From assembly GCF_004361855.1 (NCBI RefSeq), contig NZ_SNWQ01000009.1, positions 1 through 64,000 on the forward strand: a DNA stretch of 64,000 nt, given 5' to 3'. The notes below the pieces were generated by a model that saw only the letters and a list, made by a program, of their open reading frames with translations, was not told where the DNA came from and made no database searches. Source of the stretch: Kribbella caucasensis. Lineage in GTDB: Bacteria > Actinomycetota > Actinomycetes > Propionibacteriales > Kribbellaceae. Positions 33,908 to 43,190 of the stretch are shown here, piece by piece; the stretch's first letter is position 1; each line of letters opens with the position of its first letter. Both the position numbers and the translations under genes were made by a program.

Positions 33908-33913
33908 CGTCCA
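33886..33913 (+). terminator. Strong stem-loop at the end of lacI, terminator or attenuating hairpin
   Basis: TGGACGTCAGCG and CGCTGACGTCCA form a perfect 12-bp stem closed by a TTCG tetraloop. The lacI stop codon (33905-33907) lies in the right arm. No U-tract follows. In actinobacteria such U-less stems often end transcripts; here it could reduce but not abolish read-through into the rhamnosidase gene 50 bp on. Confidence 0.7.
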
Positions 33914-33962
33914 CAGCACTGTCAGCAAGCGACTCGGTCGACTCCGGCCGGGTCTAGGAAGC

Positions 33963-36626
33963 ATGCCTGTTTACCTAGTGAGGACAACAGTGAGTGGAGC
34001 TCCGGACCGGCTGCGGATCGACAGCGGCGGCGACCAGTTCACCGTATCGGGCGCGGCGCCCAGACTCTCCTGGCGAATTCCGCGCGCGTTCACCGGCCAG
34101 TCGGCGTACGAGCTCGAAGCGACCGTTGACGGTACGCCGCTCGCCCGCGTGGCCCGAACCTCGAAGGAGCACCTGTTCATCGCCTGGCCGTGGGCACCGC
34201 GGCGAAGCTGCCAGCGAGTGACGTGGCGTGTCCGGGTGCGCAGCGAGCAGGGCTTGTCGGACTGGTCGGCGTCGAGCGCGTTCGAGGTCGGTCTGTTGAA
34301 TGACGACTGGACCGCTCGGTGGATCTCCCCGGTCGAAGGTGTGGACGAGGGCTACGGCAACCGGCCCGCTTACGCGCTGTCGACGCGGTTCGAGGTGTCC
34401 GCCGACGTGCTGTCCGCGCGGCTGTATGCCACTGCCCTCGGCGTCTACGAGGCGTTCGTGAACGGCCACCGCGCCGGTACGGCGGAGTTGACGCCCGGCT
34501 CCACGTCGTACGACCGCACGCTCTACGCCCAGGCGATGGACGTCACGGACGCGCTGCGTCAAGGCAGCAACGAAGTCGAGGTCCTGCTGTCGGACGGCTG
34601 GTACCGCGGCAAGACCGGAGGCTTCCGGCTGCCGTCCGGTTGGGGTACGACGACCGCGGCTCGACTCGAGCTGCACCTGTGGAACCAGGACGGCACGCGG
34701 ACCGTCGTCCGCAGTGGCGAACGGTGGACGAGTAGGCCGTCGAAGATCACCCGCGCCGACCTGATGGACGGCCAGTCGATGGACCTCGGATCGTCGACTG
34801 GCCCATCACAGCCGGTGCTGATCGACCAAGTGGTTGCCCCTGGCATCGACTGGTCGCCCGCGCCGCCGGTACGCCGGATCGAATCGCGACCACCGGCGTC
34901 GCTGCGGCAGATCGATGCCGGGACCTGGGTGGCGGACTTCGGCCAGAACGCCTCGGGCTGGATCTCACTCGCGGATCTCGGTCCGGCAGGGACTCGCACA
35001 GTGATCGACCATGGTGAGTTCGCGGGGCCGGACGGCGAACTGACTACGGCGCATCTCGACTCCGTTCTGCCAGGGGGTGGGCCGGTCCGGTTCGTGCAGC
35101 GCGACGAGGTCGTGTCTGCCGGCGGCGGCGAGGTGTTCGAGCCGCGGCACACCGTTCACGGGTTCCAGTACGCGCGGCTGCGGCGCGACAGTGCCGAGCT
35201 CGACCCGGCGAGTGTGACCATGCACGTGGTGCACTCGGATCTCACCCGGACCGGGACGTTCGAATGCGCCAACGCCGACATAAACCGTCTGCACGACATC
35301 GCGGTGTGGAGCTTTCGCGGTAACGCCGTGGACGTGCCCACCGACTGCCCGACCCGCGAGCGGCTCGGCTGGACCGGTGACTACCAGGTCTTCGCCCCCG
35401 CGGCGGCGCGGCTCTACGACGTTCACGGCTTCACCCGCAAGTGGCTGCGCTCGGTCCGCGACGACCAGCTGTCCGACGGAAGGATCGCGAACTTCTCCCC
35501 GGACGGGCGGCGTACCAAACTCCATCTCGAGGACCGCCTGGCGAAGTCGACCGGATCCGCCGGCTGGGGAGACGCGATCGTCGCGGTCCCGATCGAGCTG
35601 TACGAGACGTACGGCGACCGCGAAGTGCTGGCCGAGAACTGGGAAGCGATGGTGCGGTGGGTGGAATGGACGCTCGCGGCCGCCCACGAGTACCGGCATC
35701 CATCCCGGATCGAGCGGTCCGCGGAGCCGCTGCCGCATGAGGAGTTCATCTGGGACGGCACCTACCACTGGGGGGAGTGGTGCGAGCCGCGGACCGACCC
35801 GCCGCTGAGCTGGGAGGAATGGCAGCGGTCCGACAAGGGTGAGGTCGGAACCGCCTACCTGTACCGATCGAGCGCTACTCTCGCGCGGATCGCGGCGATC
35901 CTCGACCGACCAGTCGAGGCCGAGCGCCACATGCGGATCGCCGACCAGGTGCGTGCGGCCTGGCGTACGGAGTTCCTGGACGATTCCGGCCGGACGACCG
36001 GCGACAGCCAGGCAGGTTACGTGCGCGCGCTGGCGTTCGGCCTGGTGCCGGAAGAGGTGCGCGGGGCCGTCGTGCGGCGCCTGATCGAACTGATCCGGGC
36101 CGCGGGCAACCATCTCGGGACCGGCTTCCTGTCCACAGGCGAGCTGCTGCCGGTGCTCGCGGACAGTGGGTACGCCGACGTCGCGTACGACCTGCTCTTC
36201 CAGCGCACCTCGCCGTCGTGGCTGGCCATGCTGGACCGGGGTGCGACGACGATCTGGGAGGACTGGGACGGCGTCGACGACGACGGGAACCCGCACGAGT
36301 CCCTCAACCACTACAGCAAAGGCGCCGTGGTCCACTTCCTGCACACGCACGTCCTCGGCCTCCGGCAGGCCAACGGGTCCGCCGGGTGGGAGTCGTTCGT
36401 GGTTTCTCCCGTGCCGCATCCAGACATCCCGTGGGCACGAGGAACCTACGAAAGCCCTCAAGGCACGATCGAGGTCGCGTGGCACACCGCGGGCGGCACC
36501 TTGCAGCTCGAGGTCGACGTACCGCCCGGCTCCACCGCCGAGGTCATCTTCCCGCACGGCGAAACCACGACGCTGCCAGCAGGCCGTTCCACCTTGACCC
36601 GGCCCACCCGAGAGGCCTTACGTTGA
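33963..36626 (+). CDS. Alpha-L-rhamnosidase (GH78)
   Basis: Up to 887 residues. The order is typical of GH78: an N-terminal Ig-like domain (APRLSWRIP ... YELEAT), a rhamnosidase N domain (ARLYATALGVYEAFVNGHR, LLSDGWYRGKTGGF), the (alpha/alpha)6 catalytic barrel with DCPTRERLGWTGDYQVF, GWGDAIVAVP and GATTIWEDWDG, the histidine in SLNHYSKGAVV, and a C-terminal beta domain. There is no signal peptide, so it acts on imported substrates. ATG 33963 and GTG 33990 both have plausible ribosome sites. Removes terminal alpha-L-rhamnose, for example from flavonoid glycosides or pectic side chains. Confidence 0.87.
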   Translation: MPVYLVRTTVSGAPDRLRIDSGGDQFTVSGAAPRLSWRIPRAFTGQSAYELEATVDGTPLARVARTSKEHLFIAWPWAPRRSCQRVTWRVRVRSEQGLSDWSASSAFEVGLLNDDWTARWISPVEGVDEGYGNRPAYALSTRFEVSADVLSARLYATALGVYEAFVNGHRAGTAELTPGSTSYDRTLYAQAMDVTDALRQGSNEVEVLLSDGWYRGKTGGFRLPSGWGTTTAARLELHLWNQDGTRTVVRSGERWTSRPSKITRADLMDGQSMDLGSSTGPSQPVLIDQVVAPGIDWSPAPPVRRIESRPPASLRQIDAGTWVADFGQNASGWISLADLGPAGTRTVIDHGEFAGPDGELTTAHLDSVLPGGGPVRFVQRDEVVSAGGGEVFEPRHTVHGFQYARLRRDSAELDPASVTMHVVHSDLTRTGTFECANADINRLHDIAVWSFRGNAVDVPTDCPTRERLGWTGDYQVFAPAAARLYDVHGFTRKWLRSVRDDQLSDGRIANFSPDGRRTKLHLEDRLAKSTGSAGWGDAIVAVPIELYETYGDREVLAENWEAMVRWVEWTLAAAHEYRHPSRIERSAEPLPHEEFIWDGTYHWGEWCEPRTDPPLSWEEWQRSDKGEVGTAYLYRSSATLARIAAILDRPVEAERHMRIADQVRAAWRTEFLDDSGRTTGDSQAGYVRALAFGLVPEEVRGAVVRRLIELIRAAGNHLGTGFLSTGELLPVLADSGYADVAYDLLFQRTSPSWLAMLDRGATTIWEDWDGVDDDGNPHESLNHYSKGAVVHFLHTHVLGLRQANGSAGWESFVVSPVPHPDIPWARGTYESPQGTIEVAWHTAGGTLQLEVDVPPGSTAEVIFPHGETTTLPAGRSTLTRPTREALR

Positions 36627-36628
36627 CC

Positions 36629-38197
36629 ATGCCAACAGATCCTCCCGTCTTCCGGGACGGCCACCTTCTCGTCGACGGGTCGCCGTACCTGGTCGTCGGA
36701 GCAGAAGTACACAATTCGAGCTCGGGCAGTGGCGCCGCGATCGAGGCATCGTTCCGCACCGTGGCCGAGCTCGGCGCGAACACCGTCCTCGTACCTGTCA
36801 CCTGGGAACTCGTCGAACCCGTCGAAGGAACCTTCGACTTCGCCCAGGTCGACGGCATCCTGTCCGCGGCGCGGTCGCACGGCCTTCGCGTGGTGCCTCT
36901 GTGGTTCGGCTCGTACAAAAACGGGATGTCGAGCTACGCGCCCGGCTGGGTCAAGGAGGACGTTGCGCGCTTCCCACGTGCCGAAGTCTCAGGGGGACCC
37001 ATCGAGCATCTGTCGCCTTTCGGTGATGCTGCCGTGTCCGCGGACATGCGTGCGTTCGCCGAATTGATGGCGTACCTGGCGCGCGAGGACACGCAGCACA
37101 CCGTGATCATGGTGCAGGTCGAGAACGAGGTCGGTCTGCTCGGTGGCTCCAGAGACCTCAGCCCGCTCGCGAATGACGCCTTCGCCGCGGAGGTCATACC
37201 TACCGTCGTGGCGACCGTTGCAGGCCATCCCGAGATGCCGGTCCACGATGACTGGGTTGCGCGCGGCTCGAAGACCGCGGGAACGTGGGCCGAGGTGTTC
37301 GGAGACACCGACAGCGCGGACGAGCTCTTCATGGCCTGTGCGTACGCCGGGTACGTCGAGCGCGTGGCAGCGGCCGGCCGAGCCCAGCTCGATGTCCCGC
37401 TTCTCGTGAACGCCTGGCTCGACGGGAGCTCCGCAGACCCCGGGCCGACCGACGTAGCCGGCGGACGACGGCCCGGCGTCTATCCCAGCGGAGGACCGGT
37501 CATCCGGGTCGCCCCGATCTGGAGAGAGTTGGCTCCCACCATCGACCTCTTGTGTCCGGATTTCTACTTCGGCGGCGTACGAGCCGTCTGCGAAAGCTAC
37601 GCCCAGGCGTCCGCCGGACTTTTCATTCCGGAGATGCACCGTACGGCGGACGGCGTGGCGCAGATGTTCCTCGCGATCGGCGAGTTCGGCGCCGCGGGCG
37701 TTTCCCCGTTCGGCGCGGACTCGCTGTCACCGGGCACACCGGATCACGGGCGCCTGGCAGACGCAAACGCGATGCTCCGCCTGGCCCACCAGCTGCTACG
37801 TGAACAGCCAGGTGCAGTTCGGCGTGGCTTCCTCCTCGACGGGTCTGCGCCTTCGATCCAGGTGGAGTTGGGTGATTACGCTCTGAGCGCTCAGAGGTCT
37901 GGCGGCGAACCGGCGTACGGCATGGTGATCGAGCAGGCACCCGGCCAGTTCGTCATCCTCGGCCGAGGCTTCACCCTCAGCTTCTCTGCCCCAGCCGGCA
38001 AGGTCGGCATCCGCTCGGCGCAGGAGTTGCACTGGAACGGGAACCAGGTGCTGCCCGGACGCCGCTTGAACGGGGACGAGACAGCCGCCGGCACCCTCGT
38101 ACGCTTCCCAGCCTACGGAGCCGAACCCGAGCCGCTACGCATCCCAAGACTCCAGGACCTGTCCGGCGCAGTCCAGCTCCACCTATACCGCTTCTGA
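36629..38197 (+). CDS. GH35-like beta-galactosidase (DUF5597-type C-terminal part)
   Basis: A 522-residue (beta/alpha)8 glycosidase. The acid/base is the second glutamate-containing motif VQVENEVGLLGG near residue 165; the nucleophile is in LFIPEMHRTAD near 335. VTWELVEPVEGTFDF and VVPLWFGSYKNGMSSY are hallmarks of this GH35-related group. ATG 36629 is used; TTG 36623 would overlap the rhamnosidase stop (TTGA) and sits seven bases after GAGAGG, so it may be the true start. No signal peptide. It probably removes galactose after rhamnose has been taken off by the coupled GH78 enzyme. Confidence 0.8.
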   Translation: MPTDPPVFRDGHLLVDGSPYLVVGAEVHNSSSGSGAAIEASFRTVAELGANTVLVPVTWELVEPVEGTFDFAQVDGILSAARSHGLRVVPLWFGSYKNGMSSYAPGWVKEDVARFPRAEVSGGPIEHLSPFGDAAVSADMRAFAELMAYLAREDTQHTVIMVQVENEVGLLGGSRDLSPLANDAFAAEVIPTVVATVAGHPEMPVHDDWVARGSKTAGTWAEVFGDTDSADELFMACAYAGYVERVAAAGRAQLDVPLLVNAWLDGSSADPGPTDVAGGRRPGVYPSGGPVIRVAPIWRELAPTIDLLCPDFYFGGVRAVCESYAQASAGLFIPEMHRTADGVAQMFLAIGEFGAAGVSPFGADSLSPGTPDHGRLADANAMLRLAHQLLREQPGAVRRGFLLDGSAPSIQVELGDYALSAQRSGGEPAYGMVIEQAPGQFVILGRGFTLSFSAPAGKVGIRSAQELHWNGNQVLPGRRLNGDETAAGTLVRFPAYGAEPEPLRIPRLQDLSGAVQLHLYRF

Positions 38198-38224
38198 CCG
38201 CAGCGTCCCAGCGGCCTGGGGACA

Positions 38225-38385
38225 GCGGTGAGCCAGACTGCTGCCGGCTGTGCCGATCAGAACGAGGAAGACCAGCACACCGCCGTACCCGTAGATCAGC
38301 CCGCGGCACTCGTAGCGGTCGGCGACTCACCCGCCCCAGTGGTTGCCGACGGCCATGCCGGTACCGAACACGGCCAGGGCGATGT
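38225..38385 (-). pseudogene. Fragment of an MFS transporter with an internal stop
   Basis: The minus strand reads LAVFGTGMAVGNHWGG, a stop, then VADRYECRGLIYGYGGVLVF and LVLIGTAGSS. This is the helix 2-3 loop signature (GG-x-ADR-x-x-RG) of drug-type major facilitators. No start or remaining helices are present. It is dead DNA at the edge of the integrated-element region. Confidence 0.6.
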
Positions 38386-38840
38386 GGCCGCCTTGGTCGA
38401 GGGCGGTGTCGGTGGGTTTGCGGAGAGCGTGCGATTTGATCCAGGCGAGTTTGTCTGACTCTGCCGGTTGGGCGCCTTCGTCGAGCTGGGTGAGTAGTTC
38501 AGGCGAGTCGTCGAGGGTGATCTCGTAGGGCTTGAGGAGTTCTGCGACGAGTTGGTGGTCTACTTTGATGCGGCCGGTCTCGATCAGCTCGATCCTGGTC
38601 TTCGGTCAGCTAAGGAGGTCGGCGGCCTCGTTGCGCGTTATGCCGGTGTCGCGGCGGAGGGTTCGGGGGTGAGGCCGAGGTCGCGGCGGGCGGTGCTGCC
38701 GATGGGGAGAGGGCGGCGCGGAGGGCTCGGCGGGTGTTGGAAGGGTCTCGGTAGCCGCCGCGGGTGTCGGCGAAGATGGGGTCGTCGAGGCGGATGCCGG
38801 CGGTGTGGCGGGCGCGGAGTGTCGCACTGGGCGGCCGAGC
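38386..38840 (-). pseudogene. Decayed second copy of the tyrosine integrase
   Basis: Reading the minus strand, fragments such as ARHTAGIRLDDPIFAD, TRIELIETGRIKVDHQLVAE and SDKLAWIKSHALRKPTDTAL match the intact integrase at 39817-41244 in the same order but in different frames, with a stop between them. Both the embedded HTH segment and the HALRK box are included; the N-terminal half and the tyrosine end are missing. This is the relic of an earlier integration event at the same locus. Confidence 0.8.
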
Positions 38841-38851
38841 GTTTGGCACCG

Positions 38852-39625
38852 AAGAGCCTGTCGATCACGCCTACGCCCTTCACGATCGCAAAGGGAGACA
38901 CCAAGGCCGTATTGGTGTGGGGGACGTACCCCGACGGCAGCACCAGGGACGCCTCGAAACTCGTCACTCTGACCAGTGACAACCCGAGCGTCGCGACCAT
39001 CGACGACTTCACTGTCAAGGCCGTGGCTGTCGGCCAGGCACACATCGCGGCGATGCTGACCGCGAATCATTCCATCGCGGTCGTTCTCACCGTCGCGGTT
39101 GGACCTGCGGTGCCGAGGAGTCTTGCGATCGCACCTGCAAGCCCGCTGCTGGTTGTCGGCAAGAACCTGCAACTCGCGGCGACCGTGACCTACACCGACG
39201 GCACGACTCTGTCCACAACATCGTGGTCTACCTGGAGTTCCGGCAACACGGCCGCGGCGACCGCTTCGGCGAAGGGCTCACTTCGCGGAGTCGCCGTGGG
39301 CATCGCCTCGATCAGCGCGACCTACAAGGATCCCAGAAGCCCGGGAATTGTGACTCGTTCGACAATCGCAACAGTCCTGTCGGGTCCACCACAGGTCACC
39401 GGATTCACACCAACGTCGGGACCCGTAGGGACACCGGTGACGATCCAAGGAGCCGATCTGCTGGGCGACATCTCGGTTGAGTTCGGTGGGGTCTCAGCGC
39501 AATTCACCCCGAACTCGAGCTCGAGCGAGACGGCCATCGTCCCCGCGGGCGCGCGTACCGGGGCCATCAGCATTACGTCATCCCTCGGCACAGCGAGGAG
39601 CAAGAACAAGTTCACAGTTCGCTAG
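38852..39625 (+). pseudogene. C-terminal fragment of a surface protein: two Big2 Ig-like domains plus IPT/TIG domain
   Basis: About 257 residues are readable from KSLSITPTPFTIAKGDT. First Big2 domain: TYPDGSTRDASKLVTLTS, PSVATID. Second: PRSLAIAPASPLLVVGKNLQ, TYTDGTTLSTTS. Then the IPT/TIG domain PQVTGFTPTSGPVGTPVTIQ ... GDISVEFGGVSAQF ... VPAGARTGAISITS. There is no start, signal peptide or ribosome site; the frame upstream is the antisense of the decayed integrase. The gene therefore lost its 5' part at a junction near 38815-38850. Such domains normally decorate secreted or wall-attached proteins. Confidence 0.7.
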
Positions 39626-39816
39626 GGTGCGCGGGCGGCGGTTGAAGCGTGCGCACCATTCCTCGGGTCTGAGAGGCTTTTCGGATCCATCTGCGGTATG
39701 ACGACAGGTATGCCCAGGTAAAGCGGGGATTAGGGTGTCGAGTCGCCTCAGCTGAACCGCTCGGCCTCGGGGCTGATGGACTCCCTGGCGCGACCGTCTT
39801 GACGCGGTCGGTTGCA

Positions 39817-41244
39817 TCACAGGAGGTCTGGGCCTTCGAAGGCTTGTTCAAGGGCTTGGGCGGCTGGGTTGGCGGCTCGGCGGCCTAGGTAGACGTCTTG
39901 GGTGATGGAGACCTTGGCTTGGCCGAGTTGGTCGGCGATTTGGCGGGCGGTGTGGCCGGCTTCGTCGAGGGCGGTGGCGGTTGTTTTGCGGAGTGCGTGC
40001 GATCGGATCCAGGCGAGCTTGTCGGAATCGGCCGGTTGGATCGCTGCCTTGACTTCAGACTGGAGGCTTGGGGAGGTCTCGAGGTTGATGCCGTAGGTCT
40101 TGACGAGGTTGGCGACGAGTTGCTGGTCGGTCTTGATGCGGCCGGTTTCGATGAGCTCGATCCTGGTTTGGGGCCAGGCGAGGGCTTCTGCGACCTGTTT
40201 GCGGGTCATGCCGGCTGTGCGGCGGAGGGTTCGGAGGGATTGGCCGAGGTCGCGGCGGGTGGTGCTGCCGATGGGGGACAGGGCGGTGCGGAGGGCGCGG
40301 CGGGTGTTGGATGGATCGCGGAAGCCGCCGTGAGCGTCAGCGAAGATCGGGTCGTCGAGGCGGATGCCGGCGGCGTGCCTGGTGCGGAGCATGGAAACGG
40401 CCCAGCGGGGCAGGCTGAGGACGCGCTTGCCAGCTCTGGACTTGGCGGCCTTGCGCAGGAGGCCTTCGCCTGCGATGCGGGCGAGGGTGTGGGTGATCTC
40501 GACGGTCCCGGCTTCGAGGTCGACCTGAGACCAGAGGACGGCGAGGGATTCGCCGATGCGGACGCCGGTGCCCAGCATGAACGTGACCAAGTCGGGGAGA
40601 TCGGCCTGGATAGCTTGGCCGTCAGCGGTCAGGCTCTTGCGGAGGAGGGTGACTTCTTCGGTGGTGAGGGCTCGGGGTGGGTGCTTGGGTTTGGCTTCGA
40701 TGGCGTCGACCTCGCGAACCGGGTTGACACTTATGGCGCCGTAGCGGACAGCGAGTCTCATGGCGCCGGAGATGACGGCGCGGCAGGTCTTGGCGGTGGG
40801 GGCACCGGCTTTGTTCTTGATCTTGGTGAGGGCGGTGTCGATGCGTGGGGTGGTGGCTTCGCCGATGCGGAGTTCGCCGAGGGCGGGGCGGATGTGGTTC
40901 TTCAGGGCGCGACGGTAGGTGTCCAGGGATGTGGGGGAGCGCGTGCCGTCGGCGACCAGGCCCTCGAATCTCTTCTCCCAGAGGTCGAGGAGGTGGTTGA
41001 TCTTGTGCATCGCGGTCAGCTCGCCCGACTGGCTGGTCCTCGCCCGGTCCTGGAGCTTCTTCAGGAGGGCACGTTCGGCGGCGGTCTTGTTCTTGCCGAA
41101 TGCGGACACAACGCGGACGTGGCCGTCGTGGTCGCGGAACTTCGTCTTGGCGCGGTAGGCGACAGGTCTGTCCTTGTCGTCGGTTCTCTCGACGCTGGTC
41201 GAGATGCTTCCCCAGCTTCCGATGGGCAGCGGTGGTCTCGACAT
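39817..41244 (-). CDS. Tyrosine recombinase/integrase with an embedded XRE-type helix-turn-helix
   Basis: A 475-residue phage-type integrase: AP2-like N-terminal arm (1-75), SAM-like core-binding domain (about 80-180), catalytic domain with R229 (GTGVRIGESLAVLW), a lysine around 268, the HxxR box H416-R419 (SHALRKTTA), H431 and nucleophile Y452 (DVYLGR). Between the lysine region and HxxR is an insert (about 333-388) that reads as a Cro/CI-like HTH: LGQSLRTLRRTAGMTRKQVA, then TRIELIETGRIKTDQQLV. It lies 245 bp from the 3' end of tRNA-Lys, the classic position for an integrase whose attachment site is a tRNA gene. Confidence 0.88.
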   Translation of the reverse strand: MSRPPLPIGSWGSISTSVERTDDKDRPVAYRAKTKFRDHDGHVRVVSAFGKNKTAAERALLKKLQDRARTSQSGELTAMHKINHLLDLWEKRFEGLVADGTRSPTSLDTYRRALKNHIRPALGELRIGEATTPRIDTALTKIKNKAGAPTAKTCRAVISGAMRLAVRYGAISVNPVREVDAIEAKPKHPPRALTTEEVTLLRKSLTADGQAIQADLPDLVTFMLGTGVRIGESLAVLWSQVDLEAGTVEITHTLARIAGEGLLRKAAKSRAGKRVLSLPRWAVSMLRTRHAAGIRLDDPIFADAHGGFRDPSNTRRALRTALSPIGSTTRRDLGQSLRTLRRTAGMTRKQVAEALAWPQTRIELIETGRIKTDQQLVANLVKTYGINLETSPSLQSEVKAAIQPADSDKLAWIRSHALRKTTATALDEAGHTARQIADQLGQAKVSITQDVYLGRRAANPAAQALEQAFEGPDLL

Positions 41245-41458
41245 CTCAGGCCTCCAACCGGGGCGATGGTTGGCAGCTCAACGCTGGGTGCGGCCGAGAA
41301 TCCGAGAAATCGGTAGCGATGCGAACCGATGTGATGTGACGCACAGTCACAATCAACTCAGGGGCGTGAAGCTGACCTGAACAAGACGGTGGGCACTCGC
41401 TGCGAACGGAGGTTCTGGCAAAGGGGCACGTAAAGGGCCCGTGGCAGGCATGAAGAAA

Positions 41459-41482
41459 CCCAGGGCACCTTGGTGACCTGGG
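41459..41482 (-). terminator. Stem-loop terminator downstream of tRNA-Lys
   Basis: CCCAGG-CACC pairs with GGTG-CCTGGG around a two-base loop, with one mismatch in the stem. On the minus strand it is followed by TTTCTT, ending the tRNA transcript a few bases after its 3' end. On the plus strand CTTTT follows, so it may work both ways. Confidence 0.75.
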
Positions 41483-41488
41483 CTTTTG

Positions 41489-41561
<73 letters not shown>

Positions 41562-41636
41562 TTGTGGTGCTTTCGAACGAAGAGGATCGTAGCAGGGTCG
41601 ATCGGGAGATACGAAATCGGTTAGCGGCGACCGGGG

Positions 41637-43190
41637 TCAGGGGTGGAGGGCCAGGACCGCGTGGGCGGCGTTGTGGCCGGAGATGCCGCTGACGGCGCCG
41701 CCTCGGCGGGCTCCGGAGCCGCAGATCATCAGGTTGGCCACGTCGGTTTCGACGCCCCAGCGGCCGGCGCCGGACTCGTCGTCGGCCCAGGGCCACGACA
41801 GGTCGCCGTGGAAGATGTGGCCGCCGGGCATGCCGACGGATTCCTCGATGTCGTACGGCGTCTTGGCCTCGACGCAGAGGTTGCCGTCGGCGTCCCGGGC
41901 GATGCAGGGTTCGAGGGGTTCGGCCAGGTACGACTCCAGGCCGGCCAGCACCCGGCGTACCGACTCGGCGCGGGCGGAGTCGTTGTCGGCGGCAAACAGG
42001 CGGGCGGGGAAGTGGACGCCGAATACGGTCAGCGTCTGGTGGCCGGAGGCAACCAATGAAGGGCTGAGGATGGACGGGTCGGTGAGCGAGTGGCAGTACA
42101 CCTCGGACGGCGGTACGGCGGGCAGTGAACCGGCCGCGGCCTCGCCATAAGCGGTCTCCAGTTGGGTGTAGTCCTCGTCGATGTGGAAAGTCCCGGCGAA
42201 CGCGCGCCGCGGATCGTCGCCGGACCTCAAAAGAGGCAGACGCGACAGCAGCAGGTTGATCTTCAGTTGCGATCCCTCCGGCTTCGAGGCAACCGGACGG
42301 CCGCGCAGGCGGTCGAGTACGGCGGGCGCGACATTGGCGAGCACGAAAGAGCAGTCGACCGAGCGCTCCCCGTCACCGCCCATCCAGGTGACCGAACCGC
42401 GGGTGCCGTCCGCCTCGACCGACAAGACCTCCGCGTTCGTCACCACCGCGGCGCCCGCCCGGCGAGCGGCCTGGAGCAGAGCATCCGTGACCGCGCCCAT
42501 CCCGCCGACCGGGACCCGCCACTCGCCGGTGCCATTGCCGATCAGGTGGTAGAGGAAGCAGCGGTTCTGCAGCAGCGACTCGTCGTGCAGCCGGGCGAAG
42601 GTCCCGATCACACCGTCTGTCGCGACCACTCCACGCACGGTGTCGTCGGTGAACCGCCGCTCGATGGTCTCCCCCAGCGGCCGCTCCACCAGTTCCTCCC
42701 ACAGAGCAGGATCCACCCGCCGGCGTACCGAATCCGCCGATTCCAACGGCTCCAGCAGGGTCGGTGCGACCGCCGAAGCCAACGACCCGACCGACCCGTA
42801 GAACGCCTGCCAGGCGTCGTAGTCTGGGTCGCTCCCGGTCAGCGCCGCGAACGACTCCCGGGTGGCCGCTCCCTCGGGCCGCTCGACCATCAGGCCGAGG
42901 TCGCGCCCGCCTCGGCGTACCGGCGTGTACGACGCGACGGAGCGCGAGCGGAGCTCCAGGGACAAGCCCAGGTCGGCCACGATCTTGTCGGGCAGCAGGC
43001 TGACCAGGTACGAGTACCGCGACAGGCGGGCGTCGACCCCGGGGAACACCTGCTCGCTGACCGCGGCGCCGCCCGTGTGCGACTGCCGTTCGAGGACCAG
43101 GGTGGACAGCCCCGCGCCGGCCAGATACGAGGCCGCGACCAGTCCGTTGTGCCCGCCGCCGGCGATCACCACGTCGTAGAAGTCCTTCAT
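41637..43190 (-). CDS. FAD-dependent oxidoreductase of the phytoene-desaturase/retinol-saturase type
   Basis: A 517-residue flavoprotein. The N-terminal dinucleotide motif is DVVIAGGGHNGLVAASYLA and the second half of the signature is LVLERQSHTGGAA; the C-terminal FAD segment is LMICGSGARRGGAVSGISGHN. Similar proteins are often annotated as phytoene desaturase or beta-carotene ketolase, but without a carotenoid cluster the substrate is open. ATG 43190 overlaps the tenA stop (ATGA), so the two are co-translated. Confidence 0.78.
   Translation of the reverse strand: MKDFYDVVIAGGGHNGLVAASYLAGAGLSTLVLERQSHTGGAAVSEQVFPGVDARLSRYSYLVSLLPDKIVADLGLSLELRSRSVASYTPVRRGGRDLGLMVERPEGAATRESFAALTGSDPDYDAWQAFYGSVGSLASAVAPTLLEPLESADSVRRRVDPALWEELVERPLGETIERRFTDDTVRGVVATDGVIGTFARLHDESLLQNRCFLYHLIGNGTGEWRVPVGGMGAVTDALLQAARRAGAAVVTNAEVLSVEADGTRGSVTWMGGDGERSVDCSFVLANVAPAVLDRLRGRPVASKPEGSQLKINLLLSRLPLLRSGDDPRRAFAGTFHIDEDYTQLETAYGEAAAGSLPAVPPSEVYCHSLTDPSILSPSLVASGHQTLTVFGVHFPARLFAADNDSARAESVRRVLAGLESYLAEPLEPCIARDADGNLCVEAKTPYDIEESVGMPGGHIFHGDLSWPWADDESGAGRWGVETDVANLMICGSGARRGGAVSGISGHNAAHAVLALHP

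Noticed and set aside
38552..38850. Plus-strand coding region in front of the Ig-like domains
   Set aside because: It is the antisense of decayed integrase sequence; its Gly/Arg-rich translation has no domain.
39898..41316. Long plus-strand open frame opposite the integrase
   Set aside because: Low-complexity Gly/Ala/Glu-rich antisense of a well-supported integrase gene.
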